DNA from: Thermoplasmatota archaeon
GTDB taxonomy: Archaea; Thermoplasmatota; Penumbrarchaeia; JASLWR01
Length of the DNA stretch: 64,000 nt
NCBI GenBank assembly: GCA_030740765.1
Contig: JASLWR010000006.1
Location: 27,402 to 91,401, forward strand
Direction: 5' to 3'
Translations under genes and position numbers: made by a program
Notes under the pieces: generated by a model
The model's database searches: none
The model's input: the letters and a program-made list of their open reading frames with translations, nothing else
What the model was told of the DNA's origin: nothing
Part shown: piece after piece, positions 29,194 to 38,799 of the stretch
How the letters are laid out: every line of letters starts with the position of its first letter
How positions within the stretch are numbered: the stretch's first letter is position 1

Positions 29194-31335
29194 ATGGTAA
29201 GCGCTCCCGTTAAGATTTGTATGATTCTTTTATTTGTGTTCCTTCTTTTTCTGGATCCCGGTCCAGTGAATGGGTCCGCTGATAATATTGATAGTGATGA
29301 ATTGATGATATTCGTTGAGGCGGGCACGGTTGATATAGAAGAAAAAGAAATTTCACCATGGTGGAAGTGGACGTCAATGGATAGAAATGGGAACTTCATC
29401 CATGATTCCATAGATAAGGCGCACGATGGCAGTAATAAATTATTTCATGTATATGTCGATCTTGTCAAACCACAGAACCCCGATATTATCGAAAAGATAC
29501 GAAACGTCGGGGGCGAAATATCCTATATCTGTAAATATATCAATACGATCTGTATAAGAAATGTCACTTACAATATGATAGAAAGGCTTCTCGCCATAGA
29601 TGAAGTTGTATTCGTGGAAGAACAACCATATCTTTCCATTAATCTTGATGTCTCCGCCAGAAATGTTGAGGCAAGACCCAGTGCAGATTACTCACCAAAA
29701 ACCGCATGGGAGCTAGGTTACACCGGAAAGGAAGTAGTTGTAGCCGTTCTCGATACCGGCGTGGATGACAATCATGCCGACCTCAGAAACAAATTCGTAG
29801 CAGGATACGACTGTTCGGGTAACTACGGAGTAGCATGGACCACAAACCCGGACGATAAGAACGGGCACGGGACCCATTGTGCAGGCGTCATCATGGGGAC
29901 GGGTGATCCCAACAGCGATATGGCGGAACGGGAGTACGTGGGAGTCGCCCCGGATGCTCGGCTTGTCGACGTAAAGGTGCTTACGGATATCGGCGTAAAT
30001 CTCGGGGATCATCTTATCATGGGTATGGAATGGTGCATCGAGAACAAGGAACAATTCGGAATCGACATACTTTCCATAAGCGTTGGGACCGGGGGCGGAG
30101 GCGATGACGGGACAAATGCAAATGCCCAAACAGCCGATGCAGCAGTGAATGCAGGTCTTATCGTTGTAGTGGCCGCCGGGAACGAAGGCCCAAACAATGA
30201 CGGCTTTTCTTCCGTGGCTGCTTCGGACAAAGCTATTACGGTGGGAGCGGTGGACGATGGTGATACGGTAACGAGGGACGACGATGTTATCGCGGATTAT
30301 TCCAACAGAGGTCCCAGAAGGACGGATAATGACAACGATATCCTGGAAGAGTTAAAACCTGACGTGGTGGCACCTGGAACGGATATAATGTCGTGCATGT
30401 ATTCCCCACGCCCGGTGGGATTCGTTACTGGCTATCAGCAAATGACCGGAACTTCCATGGCCTGTCCGCATGTTGCAGGGGTCGCGGCACTTATGCTTGA
30501 GGCAAAACCCGGCATCAATGCCTCCAAGGTCAAACACCTAATTAGAAAGACAGCCGAACCCAAGGGTACGGTCTATAACAATGACATCAGTGAAACCTAT
30601 TCCCATGAATACGGTTTCGGAAGGGTAAATGCCTATGAAGCATTGAGAGAAGTTATGGAAGATTACCAGACAGTAATGATCACCTCTTTAGGAAATGACG
30701 ATATTATCGGAGCCGTTTACGAGATCAAAGGTGTTGCCAATAATGAAGAACAGGGTGCCCTGCAGTACGTGGAGATCAAGATTGATGGAGGGGAGTGGTA
30801 CCAGGCCCAAGGGACATACCAGTGGTCCTATACGCTAGATACGGAAGGATTCGAGAACGGGGAGCATTTCATCTACGCCAGATGCTATAATGGCAGGAAT
30901 CACTCTGATGAAGATCGGGTCAAGGTAATTTTCAATAACCTTATCCTTCTCATTACTTCCCCGGAAAAGAATGCAGCGGTTTATGGTGATGAGATCATTA
31001 TAACTGGCAGAACCAAAGGTATCAACCTTGAATATATTGAGGTATCCATTAATGGCAGGGGAGGTTTCAAGGCTGAAGATACATCCCTTGTGGGAGACTT
31101 TTCCATCTGGCATTTTCAATGGATCACAGATGGTTTTCCCGAGAAGGAATACACGTTCCAATTCAAGGCTGGTGGAAATGACGTTTATTCGCGGAGCACT
31201 TCCTTAACGCTCAAATTCAAGCACCCTTCTTCGAAGGACGAAGGTTCGTCCATACCTTTTCCCTGGATCGGGGGGCCGATATTGAGTGGAATACTCATCA
31301 TTTCTATTGCGAAAAGAATAAAAAACAAACGATAA
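29194..31335 (+). CDS. Subtilisin-like serine protease (S8), membrane anchored
   Basis: A 713-residue secreted protease. A signal peptide (about 1-28) is followed by an inhibitor_I9-like propeptide (about 80-150, ending in IDEVVFVEEQPYLSIN). The S8 catalytic domain (about 165-490) has D187 (VLDTGVDDNHADL), H225 (GHGTHCAGV), the oxyanion Asn in VVAAGNEGP, and S421 (GTSMACPHVAGV). Two Ig-like beta domains follow (about 495-680). A C-terminal hydrophobic segment (about 690-707) with a basic end suggests it is held in the membrane facing outward. All catalytic residues are present. It may process surface proteins or digest external peptides, which would suit the M14 and C25-like proteases encoded further on. 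Confidence 0.93.
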   Translation: MVSAPVKICMILLFVFLLFLDPGPVNGSADNIDSDELMIFVEAGTVDIEEKEISPWWKWTSMDRNGNFIHDSIDKAHDGSNKLFHVYVDLVKPQNPDIIEKIRNVGGEISYICKYINTICIRNVTYNMIERLLAIDEVVFVEEQPYLSINLDVSARNVEARPSADYSPKTAWELGYTGKEVVVAVLDTGVDDNHADLRNKFVAGYDCSGNYGVAWTTNPDDKNGHGTHCAGVIMGTGDPNSDMAEREYVGVAPDARLVDVKVLTDIGVNLGDHLIMGMEWCIENKEQFGIDILSISVGTGGGGDDGTNANAQTADAAVNAGLIVVVAAGNEGPNNDGFSSVAASDKAITVGAVDDGDTVTRDDDVIADYSNRGPRRTDNDNDILEELKPDVVAPGTDIMSCMYSPRPVGFVTGYQQMTGTSMACPHVAGVAALMLEAKPGINASKVKHLIRKTAEPKGTVYNNDISETYSHEYGFGRVNAYEALREVMEDYQTVMITSLGNDDIIGAVYEIKGVANNEEQGALQYVEIKIDGGEWYQAQGTYQWSYTLDTEGFENGEHFIYARCYNGRNHSDEDRVKVIFNNLILLITSPEKNAAVYGDEIIITGRTKGINLEYIEVSINGRGGFKAEDTSLVGDFSIWHFQWITDGFPEKEYTFQFKAGGNDVYSRSTSLTLKFKHPSSKDEGSSIPFPWIGGPILSGILIISIAKRIKNKR

Positions 31336-31384
31336 ATCAGATCCTTTCCCTAATATTATTTCCCCTAAGGAGTTGAATACGGCC

Positions 31385-33715
31385 ATGTCCCAAGAAAGAA
31401 TCCCGATGAAGATATCGGATCAGATCATACTTCATCTGATAAATTTCGGGGGATTCAAGGAGAAATATCAGGTACCATTCCAGGCATCCCAAGCTGGAGT
31501 TGCAAACATACTTGGCGCCCGCCGCTCCCATATCTCGTATTACCTAAAAAAAATGAAATCTGCCGGGACGCTCACCAGCCGCCTGGGAAGAATTCAGGGG
31601 CTGCCGAGAAAACGGAAGGTGTATTTTTTAACGGCGAAAGGAGATAAGACAGGCCAGGATATAATCAATAATATCATTATAAAGGGCATAAAACTGAAGA
31701 CAGGAGAGAGAGAAATTACCATAGAGATTGACGAATTGTGCTTTAAAAATCAAAAGGCATCATTTCTCAAGATAGTAATTGATAACGTTAGAAAGGTTGT
31801 TGCCGAAGAGAAGGAAAGCAGCCAGGCGCCACTCAATTACGTTCGGGATGATCCCCGAGGTGAGTTGGACCCTGCCTACAAGGTCATGATCACCGAACAA
31901 AACCGTAAATGGATCCGAAAAGCCATTGACGAAGGGACCGTAGTGCTCCTGTCCGCCGAGAAATGTCCCGATCTGGTAGATGCTTACATCTGGACCCTGG
32001 CCTCCGACATCTCCGAGATATGCAACGTCTTCGTATACGATCTCCATCGTTTTTCTACCACTGAGGATCTGATTTCGAAGTTCTCGATATTTCTTGGAAA
32101 AACCGGGGATTACTCACTTCAAAGGATGATGGGAAACGGGACCAAGATGTCGCTGGTATGGCGTGAAATTGCGAAGATAGTTAGCGGGTTACCATTTGTC
32201 ATTCTGGTCCGGGGAGAGTGGTCCCCGAGAACTAGGGCGGGTCTGAAAAAAGCTTTCATTAAACTGGCGGATACCGACGTGCCCCTCGTCATTGCCGTTG
32301 ACGACGAGGATGTTTTAAATTGGTTCGAGGGTCTTTCGCAGCATATACGTCTGAAAGCCATGCGAAAGAGCGTGGCTGCGGAGATATATCAGGAACTATG
32401 CTCTTCGGGAGATCCGGGATTGAGTGAGGAGGCCAGGAAAAATCTCTACAGGGAGGCTGCCCGTACCCCTCTGTTATTGGAGGTGTTTTCGAAAGATGAC
32501 GATACTTTGGACCGAAATAATGTCCTCGAAGGCTCCGGAGGTTTCTATGCCTCAGAACTTGAGAAATCGACACAGGAGGAATTGGATATCTTATTGGCAA
32601 TGTCGTGGATGGGTTACCCACTGCGCAGGGAACAAGTAAAAGAAACGGTCTCGAATAAATTCGAGCTACTTGTCCGACGCCAGCTGCTTCATACTACTCT
32701 TATGGGATTCCGATTACCACGGGCTCTCAGATACCTTTTAGAAAAAAGGGCCGGGGATGATACTACTAGGCAAAGAAAAGCCAAAGAGCTTTACGAACAG
32801 ATGTTCTTTCTATCGCCATATCAAGCATTGGATGCATTGGCATTGTACCAGGATACACCCGAGTTGATAGGCGGTCTGGCTATGTCCTGTGATTGGTGTA
32901 CGCTGACACTGGAAAGAACGAAGCTTCCCCCCCTCAGTTCAATGTTCCCCAAGTTGAACAGGGACGGTCTGTCCGGGGAGGGATTGTCTCTCTATCTTAC
33001 TCTGGATGGTTTCGAAAAATTATACGATGGGAAAACCAAGAAGGCGGAGAGATCCGGGAACGAGGCAACCCGCCACGGGGAGCAGTTGAAAAATGAAGAA
33101 GTACTGGCAAGGTCTTATTTCCTGCAAGGCAAGATCAGCCTTGCGAAGGGGGATTACATTAAGGCATTGGAAAGAATGGTCACCTCCTTTAACCTGTTTT
33201 TGGGACTAGACAACGCCATGGGCGTTTCCCTCTCCGCATTGAAGATCTCGGAGATATTCGAACACAGGGGAGAGCCAAACAAGGCCCTCGCCTATATCGA
33301 CATGGCTGTTGGGCAGGAAAAGGCCATGGTATGCGCTCCCTTGATATCCTCTGTGTACGCCAAAAGAGGTGAACTCTATTACAGTAAGAACATATTTGCC
33401 AAAGCCTCACTCTGTTTTGACGAGGCGTCCGACATGGCCGCAAGGGTGGGAGAGGTGGACAAGGCCCTGGAATACCGCCTGAGAAAAGGGGACGTTCTGG
33501 TGGAGGAAGGACACATTAAGGAAGCAGTGGACGTTTACGAGAAGACGGCCCAGGAAGCCGAGGATCGAGGATTGGGTGAATTACAATTGAGCGCTTATGA
33601 GCGACTTTATCAGAAATGTTTCGGGGAAGGGACACCGCGCTACGGAAGATACCGGACAAAGGCGGGCCAATTCCGGGTTCTACTACGGGGTGGAAGAAAA
33701 AAATCGCGCGCCTGA
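31385..33715 (+). CDS. Winged-helix / STAND-like / TPR protein, P-loop not evident
   Basis: A 776-residue soluble protein. The N-terminus (about 5-90) is a MarR-like winged helix (QAGVANILGARRSHISYYLKKM). A middle domain (about 150-480) has the layout of a STAND-type signal ATPase: LVIAVDDEDVL looks like the Walker B strand and the REAARTPLLLEVF/winged-helix region follows. No GxxGxGK[ST] loop is present where one is expected; ILLSAEKCPD-like sequence (VVLLSAEKCPD) sits there instead. The C-terminal half is helical with TPR units (about 560-760). It is perhaps a transcription regulator with a scaffold rather than ATPase function. The start is ATG 31385; TTG 31373 has AGGAG close before it and is an alternative. 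The membrane protein gene follows after 28 bp. Confidence 0.65.
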   Translation: MSQERIPMKISDQIILHLINFGGFKEKYQVPFQASQAGVANILGARRSHISYYLKKMKSAGTLTSRLGRIQGLPRKRKVYFLTAKGDKTGQDIINNIIIKGIKLKTGEREITIEIDELCFKNQKASFLKIVIDNVRKVVAEEKESSQAPLNYVRDDPRGELDPAYKVMITEQNRKWIRKAIDEGTVVLLSAEKCPDLVDAYIWTLASDISEICNVFVYDLHRFSTTEDLISKFSIFLGKTGDYSLQRMMGNGTKMSLVWREIAKIVSGLPFVILVRGEWSPRTRAGLKKAFIKLADTDVPLVIAVDDEDVLNWFEGLSQHIRLKAMRKSVAAEIYQELCSSGDPGLSEEARKNLYREAARTPLLLEVFSKDDDTLDRNNVLEGSGGFYASELEKSTQEELDILLAMSWMGYPLRREQVKETVSNKFELLVRRQLLHTTLMGFRLPRALRYLLEKRAGDDTTRQRKAKELYEQMFFLSPYQALDALALYQDTPELIGGLAMSCDWCTLTLERTKLPPLSSMFPKLNRDGLSGEGLSLYLTLDGFEKLYDGKTKKAERSGNEATRHGEQLKNEEVLARSYFLQGKISLAKGDYIKALERMVTSFNLFLGLDNAMGVSLSALKISEIFEHRGEPNKALAYIDMAVGQEKAMVCAPLISSVYAKRGELYYSKNIFAKASLCFDEASDMAARVGEVDKALEYRLRKGDVLVEEGHIKEAVDVYEKTAQEAEDRGLGELQLSAYERLYQKCFGEGTPRYGRYRTKAGQFRVLLRGGRKKSRA

Positions 33716-33743
33716 AATATCGGAGATATGGTGATATGGTGAT

Positions 33744-34643
33744 ATGATGGAAAAACGATTAAGAAACGGGATGTTGCTGATGGGTGTTGGCATTCTCCTT
33801 GCGGTACTGGCGGGGATATTTGGACTTCTTACATATACTACCTACGATACAACTGATTTGTCGTTTGTCTTTTCAATATCCGCATTAGTTCTGACAATAG
33901 CAGCATTCGTTCTGAAGGTCGTCGGTTTGTTCATGATCTTTACACGTCGGAAAACTCTAGGCAAAGGAAGAGGTCTGGTCACCATGGGGTTTTTTTCCTT
34001 CATATCCCTCATTATGGTCTTTATAATAGGGGTTATTATTGAATTAATATTCATATTTACAATGAATCCTAGATACAACACAATTTATCTTATTCTCACC
34101 GAATTGGCATCGGGGATATTGGGTTCAATAATGGTACTTCTACCTGTCTACCCACTCCTGAGCAAAAAGCTTAAAAAGAGAGCGGTTTACTCTTTAGTGG
34201 CGATTATAATAATAAGCTTGGCTGTACAACCCTTCGTGTTCAATCAAATGAAGGAAGTGGAGGACGAATTCAATGTTGAATTTGAGGGACAATCCTACCA
34301 GGGACTTTCTGATACCCTGAAAGAAGACGATGAGCTGACGACAAATATTACAGCGTGGATTTCAAATAACGAGGAAATATCAAATCTTTTAGTATACAAC
34401 AGCATCACGTTGATCCCTTACGCATATATCGGGCTAATGATATTTCTCTATGCTAGAAAGATAAAAAAGAGAGGGGACGAAACAGTTGATTTCAGGCATC
34501 CCGGTGTCATGTACCCTTCCGCAATGCTCGACAGCGGGGAGAGGAAGATCCTTAAAAAGGAAGAAAAATGCAGATACTGCGGGGCGGAGCTGATAGCTGA
34601 GCTGGACTTCTGTCCCTCATGCGGTGCTTACCTGAAGGAATGA
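33744..34643 (+). CDS. Polytopic membrane protein with C-terminal zinc ribbon
   Basis: A 299-residue protein with about six hydrophobic segments: about 7-28, 35-60, 75-100, 110-135, 145-165 and 215-235. A soluble insertion lies between the last two. The short cytosolic tail ends in a zinc ribbon, CRYCGAEL...FCPSCGAYL (about 275-295). No transporter family was recognised. It probably shares a transcript with the HTH/TPR gene before it and possibly the vWA gene 67 bp after it. The tail ribbon matches the pattern seen on other membrane proteins in this window. Confidence 0.7.
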   Translation: MMEKRLRNGMLLMGVGILLAVLAGIFGLLTYTTYDTTDLSFVFSISALVLTIAAFVLKVVGLFMIFTRRKTLGKGRGLVTMGFFSFISLIMVFIIGVIIELIFIFTMNPRYNTIYLILTELASGILGSIMVLLPVYPLLSKKLKKRAVYSLVAIIIISLAVQPFVFNQMKEVEDEFNVEFEGQSYQGLSDTLKEDDELTTNITAWISNNEEISNLLVYNSITLIPYAYIGLMIFLYARKIKKRGDETVDFRHPGVMYPSAMLDSGERKILKKEEKCRYCGAELIAELDFCPSCGAYLKE

Positions 34644-34710
34644 GAATTTATTATTAAATTTCATGGAATCCGGGACAATAATTCCCGTTTGAAGTGTAAC
34701 AGGAGCTAGT

Positions 34711-35604
34711 ATGAGACAAAAAGCGTTTTTTTATATTATATTCTCAATGATTCTCATCTCCCTTTTCCAGTTTATCTCATATCCTGTCAAGGGGGAACCC
34801 ATCACCGATTCAGTCATACTCATTATCGATGCCTCCAGCAGCATGGAGGAATATAACGAAGACGGTACAGCCTTCAAGATCGATGATGCGAAAGTGGCGG
34901 CAAAAGGAGCCCTGGATGGATTGGGCGGAAGCACGGAAGTGGCCCTGATAGTGTTTTACGATTGCGACGAAATCATACTGGAAAATCCATTCACTACCGA
35001 TCTTGGGGATGTCAGGGCAAAGATCGAAAATATTGAGGTCCACGGTTACACCCCACTCGCCGATTCTATTGAAATGGCCATTAGCTATATGGATAACAAT
35101 TCTGCCGGCAGTGAAGGCGCGATTATCATTCTAACCGATGGCGGGGAGACCTGCAAGGGCGACCCGGTTGTTTCCGCGGGTAACGTAAAAATGATGGTGA
35201 TAGATTGCAAGCTGCATGTTATTAATTACGGGGATGGAAATGGGGATCAGTTAAAACAAATTGCCAATGCTGGAAAGGGAAGATACTATGCTCCTAAGGG
35301 TGCGGAGGAGCTTTCGGATAAAATAAAAACAATAACGAATCCGGATAACTGGCCCTATCTTGACCAGAAAACTGATGGACAGGATTCTCCGAACAAGGAG
35401 CTTCTTTCCATTGTAACGTGGTACATTACACTTGGTGTGCTGTTAATTGCCGGAATCGTACTTCTTGTTACCCTGATCAATTATCTATATAATCTTTTAA
35501 GAGAAAGATCGAAAAAAGTGGTAGAAAAACGAGTAAAGAAATGGTGGCTTCCCTCATTATGGGGCCGGCTCAAAAACTTCCTCGGCAGCTGGAGTCGAAA
35601 GTGA
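34711..35604 (+). CDS. Anchored von Willebrand factor A domain protein
   Basis: A 297-residue protein. A signal peptide (about 1-29) leads to a vWA domain (about 33-205) with a complete metal-ion-dependent adhesion site: DASSS (D40), the threonine in GYTPLADS and the aspartate in LTDGGETC. A membrane helix (about 232-254) and a basic tail follow. The stop is TGA (35602-35604). Remarkably, the same reading frame stays open after it for 238 codons into the coiled-coil/zinc-ribbon ORF. The gene may therefore be the first part of a longer protein broken by a nonsense change, or one read through at low level. The domain faces outward and probably binds protein or glycan ligands via Mg2+/Mn2+. Confidence 0.85.
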   Translation: MRQKAFFYIIFSMILISLFQFISYPVKGEPITDSVILIIDASSSMEEYNEDGTAFKIDDAKVAAKGALDGLGGSTEVALIVFYDCDEIILENPFTTDLGDVRAKIENIEVHGYTPLADSIEMAISYMDNNSAGSEGAIIILTDGGETCKGDPVVSAGNVKMMVIDCKLHVINYGDGNGDQLKQIANAGKGRYYAPKGAEELSDKIKTITNPDNWPYLDQKTDGQDSPNKELLSIVTWYITLGVLLIAGIVLLVTLINYLYNLLRERSKKVVEKRVKKWWLPSLWGRLKNFLGSWSRK

Positions 35605-35652
35605 AGGGAGAAAAGGAGAGAGGCGCGGGAGAGAAAATGGGCCAGAAGGGAA

Positions 35653-36318
35653 ATGCTTGCGGAGGAGAGGCGGAAGGAAAGGGAGAGAAAACGGGCTGAG
35701 AGAGAACGCAAGGCTGCTGAAAGGCGGCGGGAAAGAGAGAGGCGGAGGAGAGAAAGGAGCGGAGAGAAGATCTGTTTCTTCCATCCCTTGAAGCGCAGCA
35801 TGTCCAGAAATAATGAACTTCGCCAGGTGGCCCTCGAACAGCGATTGGCCAGGGAAAGGCGATCGGCGGAAGATGAAAGACTTGCAAAAGAAAGAGAGAA
35901 AGAGAAAAAGGAACGGAAAATGGCCCAAGAGAGGAGAAGGGCGGAACGGGAAAGGCAAGTTGCCGATAACAGGAAGAAAAAGGAACTCATATCGATTGTC
36001 TCCGAACTTGCGAGAAATGAGTTGGGAATTTCCCCACCGGATGAACTGGAAGCTAAGATTATGGGAGATCCATACGCTGCTGAGGCCGAAGTGAAAGCTT
36101 ACCGGGAGATGATCGAGGCGGAACGGGAAAGACGGTCAACTGAGCAAGAAGCGGAAAAGGAAAAGCCTCGCAAGCAAAGACAAATGAAGCCTGATCTAAT
36201 GGAGAAAGAACGGCGATGCCCGAGCTGCGGTGAAGGGATACGACACGTGGTTTCATACCGGCGGTGGTACTGCGATAACTGCGCAAAATACCTGCCGAAA
36301 AGCTTTGAGCTAGATTGA
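35653..36318 (+). CDS. Charged coiled-coil protein with C-terminal zinc ribbon, in frame with the vWA gene
   Basis: A 221-residue frame: about 150 residues of Arg/Glu/Lys-rich coiled coil, then CPSCGEGIRHVVSYRRWYCDNC (about 190-211), a zinc ribbon, and YLPKSFELD. It lies in exactly the same frame as the vWA gene, with only the TGA at 35602 between them; the 16 codons between that stop and ATG 35653 are also coiled-coil sequence. Joined, they would make a 535-residue protein with ectodomain, membrane helix, cytosolic coiled coil and zinc ribbon, like several neighbours. ATG 35653 has only a purine-rich stretch before it. It may be a separate gene, a read-through product or the detached half of a broken gene. 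Confidence 0.6.
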   Translation: MLAEERRKERERKRAERERKAAERRRERERRRRERSGEKICFFHPLKRSMSRNNELRQVALEQRLARERRSAEDERLAKEREKEKKERKMAQERRRAERERQVADNRKKKELISIVSELARNELGISPPDELEAKIMGDPYAAEAEVKAYREMIEAERERRSTEQEAEKEKPRKQRQMKPDLMEKERRCPSCGEGIRHVVSYRRWYCDNCAKYLPKSFELD

Positions 36319-36492
36319 TTTTGAATTTTCATCTGATATTTTTTAAGTTTTTATCACTCCCAATTATCGAAAATAGGATTCACCCGTTGAGATTACATGT
36401 TGTTTTTGTAGCTCTGTTCTTAAATATGATTTTATCACTCATTGGGTCAACGATAACTTTTAGATTTACAAAATCCAACAGGTGTACGAAAA

Positions 36493-36888
36493 ATGGTCAG
36501 GAATGAAACGACAATCGATCTGAAAGAGAACCTCGACATCAAGGAACTCGCCATGGGGCAGTTGCTGATGGATGATTACTGTTTCAAGATTCTAATGAGC
36601 ACGACACTTCGTAACATGAGTATCCGCGACATAGCGTTCACATATTTCATTCCGTTCGCCACATGCTACAAGAAGATCGCCCAACTGGAGGCAGCGGGCC
36701 TGATCAGGAAAATTGGCAAGGAAGGGGGAAAGAAGGGAAAGCAAGGCGCGGTCTACCGTTCCTGTCTCGAGCATTTCAAGATGAATTACAAGAGCAGTTC
36801 TCTCACTCTGAACGTCGATCTGATGAAAAAAGGGCCCAAGACCATCGAACTGGACCTGATCGATGGGAACATGGTCGTGACAGACTGA
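36493..36888 (+). CDS. Winged-helix DNA-binding protein
   Basis: A 131-residue protein with an ArsR-like winged helix at about 25-85. The helices run over DDYCFKILMSTTLRNMSIRD and ATCYKKIAQLEAAGLIRKIG, with a basic wing (KEGGKKGKQGAVYRS). A short beta-rich C-terminus (LTLNVDLMKKGPKTIELDLI) may mediate dimer formation. It is a typical small archaeal transcription factor, with no sensing domain visible. It is flanked by a vWA/zinc-ribbon unit and a small membrane zinc-ribbon gene; its target is unknown. Confidence 0.72.
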   Translation: MVRNETTIDLKENLDIKELAMGQLLMDDYCFKILMSTTLRNMSIRDIAFTYFIPFATCYKKIAQLEAAGLIRKIGKEGGKKGKQGAVYRSCLEHFKMNYKSSSLTLNVDLMKKGPKTIELDLIDGNMVVTD

Positions 36889-36980
36889 TTATCAGTTAAG
36901 CCGAACTTATTGGGTCCAATAATTTTTTTATCGGCGGCTTTACTCCACTAAACAAAACTGGGAACGTGCAGATTCGGAGA

Positions 36981-36991
36981 AAGTTATAAAT
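36981..36991 (+). promoter_or_regulatory. TATA-box for the small zinc-ribbon membrane protein
   Basis: AAGTTATAAAT is centred about 28 nt before the ATG at 37016 and no ribosome site is present, so the transcript is probably leaderless. Confidence 0.55.
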
Positions 36992-37015
36992 ATCACATCT
37001 TGGTTATTTTTCACA

Positions 37016-37372
37016 ATGGTAAGTCTGGACGTGTTGGAGTTCATTCTGGTTCTCACTGCCTTCATCCTTGGCCTGGTGGTAGGTCTTGTCATCAACAGTC
37101 TCAGAAAAGAACGTTTCAGCAAGCTTTCTCCCCGCGACCTCTCGGCAATACAGACACACCCGCCATCCAGCGAAGAGCGATTTTTTCCACCACCGTTTCC
37201 AAAAGCCTTTTCGGGTCTCGATGAGATAAGCGCACCGGCCATTGTTATCGAACGTGAGGAGACAAAGGTAAAGAGAAATATCATGCAGGGTGCATGGGTC
37301 TGCTCGAAATGCGGTGCGGTGGATGCCACGTTGATACACCGGAAGGGATGCGACAAATGTTATAGGGTCTGA
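37016..37372 (+). CDS. Single-pass membrane protein with zinc ribbon
   Basis: A 118-residue protein. One membrane helix at about 8-29 (FILVLTAFILGLVVGLVI) is followed by a basic, Pro-rich linker and a C-terminal zinc ribbon, CSKCGAVDATLIHRKGCDKC (about 95-114). The positive residues after the helix place the ribbon in the cytosol. It is probably expressed alone from the TATA-box at 36981. No family was recognised; it is a minimal form of the anchor-plus-ribbon design found in larger proteins here. Confidence 0.68.
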   Translation: MVSLDVLEFILVLTAFILGLVVGLVINSLRKERFSKLSPRDLSAIQTHPPSSEERFFPPPFPKAFSGLDEISAPAIVIEREETKVKRNIMQGAWVCSKCGAVDATLIHRKGCDKCYRV

Positions 37373-37508
37373 AATTATACAGTCCCCCCACGGCCCGTAG
37401 ACCCAGAAGAAAACGTTTTATTTTACTGGATTCCATAATCTCAATATAATATATAGAAGGAAGTAGGCATCTATATTGTACTTCGGGAAGGTTTATTAAA
37501 TGGTCGGA

Positions 37509-37518
37509 CGTTATATAG
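37509..37518 (+). promoter_or_regulatory. TATA-box for the phosphate transporter gene
   Basis: CGTTATATAG lies about 42 nt before ATG 37556, placing the start of transcription about 15 nt ahead of the gene. Confidence 0.4.
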
Positions 37519-37555
37519 CAAAAACGGATAATAAATTAGGTCCGGGTGCCAAAAA

Positions 37556-38731
37556 ATGAAAAACGGTCTTTTTGAAAGAACCACTGACGGAACTAAGGGT
37601 CTGAGTAGAGGGGAATTGTCCCTTCGCTTTCGGATATTGTTAAAAAGTACTCGCCTGTTCTCACTGCTTCTAGCGTTATACCTGTTCTTTCTGGCCATCA
37701 CCATGATGGGGACTTCATTCAAATCTATGGGCAGCGGTACGTCTGAAAGGTTGATTTCCCTTGTAACAAATCCTCTTGCTGGTCTTTTCATAGGCATTCT
37801 CGCCACCTCCATTGTTCAGAGTTCTTCATGCACTACTTCCATCGCCGTGGTTGCGGTGGCCAGCGGGCAGATACCGCTGCATCTCGCAATACCCATCATC
37901 ATAGGGGCGAACATTGGGACGTCGGTGACCGCAACCCTTGTTTCCCTTGCCCATGTATCTCGGAGAAGAGAATTCAGAAGGGCGTTTGCGGGGGCCACGG
38001 TTCACGACCTGTTCAACGTCATGGCTGCCATGGTCTTCTTCCCCCTGGAGGTTATCACTAGGTCAATTTTTGGAGTCGGTTACCTCGAGCGCATTTCGCT
38101 CTTTCTAGCGGGAAAAAGCACGGGAAAAGGGGGAGTAACATTCCTGAGCCCCATCAAGGTCATCACAAACCCCATTGTGGATTGGTGTTTTTCCATTAGC
38201 GATACTTCCTGGATCTGGATCATAGTTTCATTAATACTGCTATTTTTGGCCCTGAAGATATTAACCTCGTCCATTAAGAGCTTGATGGAAACGAAGGTAC
38301 AAAAAGTGGTTGACAAGTATTTTTTTCGAACTGCGGCAATCAGCTTTATTTTTGGCCTGGTCATTACTGCGATAATTCAGTCCAGTTCCGTGACAACCTC
38401 TCTTGCGATACCTTTTGTCGGAAGCGGGATGATCACTCTTGAACAGATATTCCCATTCACCTTGGGTGCCAATATAGGCACCACAGTTACAGCGCTACTT
38501 TCGTCACTTGTAACCGAATCAACGGACGCGGTGGCACTGGCATTCTCCCACCTGGCATTCAACGTAAGCGCCGTGATACTGTTCTATCCATTCCGCAAGA
38601 TCCCAATCTCCACAGCCAAGAGATTGGGGCGAATTGTGATGAAGCGGAGACACGTCGCCATTATCATAATTATTGTATTTTTCTTTTTAATACCATTAAC
38701 GGTGGTATTGCTGACCCAGTTATTCAATTAG
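37556..38731 (+). CDS. Na+/phosphate cotransporter family protein
   Basis: A 391-residue membrane protein of the NptA/PF02690 family, expected to move phosphate with Na+. The two inverted half-repeats are plain: QSSSCTTSIAVVAVASGQIP with IIGANIGTSVTATLVSL (about 88-125), and QSSSVTTSLAIPFVGSGMIT with LGANIGTTVTALLSSL (about 275-318). The paired QSSS motifs form the substrate site. About eight hydrophobic segments are present. The gene 68 bp downstream is a PhoU-type protein, a common companion, which supports phosphate as the substrate. Uptake versus efflux is not settled by sequence. Confidence 0.9.
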   Translation: MKNGLFERTTDGTKGLSRGELSLRFRILLKSTRLFSLLLALYLFFLAITMMGTSFKSMGSGTSERLISLVTNPLAGLFIGILATSIVQSSSCTTSIAVVAVASGQIPLHLAIPIIIGANIGTSVTATLVSLAHVSRRREFRRAFAGATVHDLFNVMAAMVFFPLEVITRSIFGVGYLERISLFLAGKSTGKGGVTFLSPIKVITNPIVDWCFSISDTSWIWIIVSLILLFLALKILTSSIKSLMETKVQKVVDKYFFRTAAISFIFGLVITAIIQSSSVTTSLAIPFVGSGMITLEQIFPFTLGANIGTTVTALLSSLVTESTDAVALAFSHLAFNVSAVILFYPFRKIPISTAKRLGRIVMKRRHVAIIIIIVFFFLIPLTVVLLTQLFN

Positions 38732-38799
38732 TACTTCCCAAAGTCCAAAAATAGATAAAGCAGTAGCACACTAAATATCGATGAACAGGAGCAAGTAAA

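Noticed and set aside
35602..35604. Selenocysteine codon in the vWA protein
   Set aside because: The TGA lies in a charged tail with no Cys-like catalytic context, and no selenoprotein family matches. Nonsense mutation or two genes are simpler explanations.
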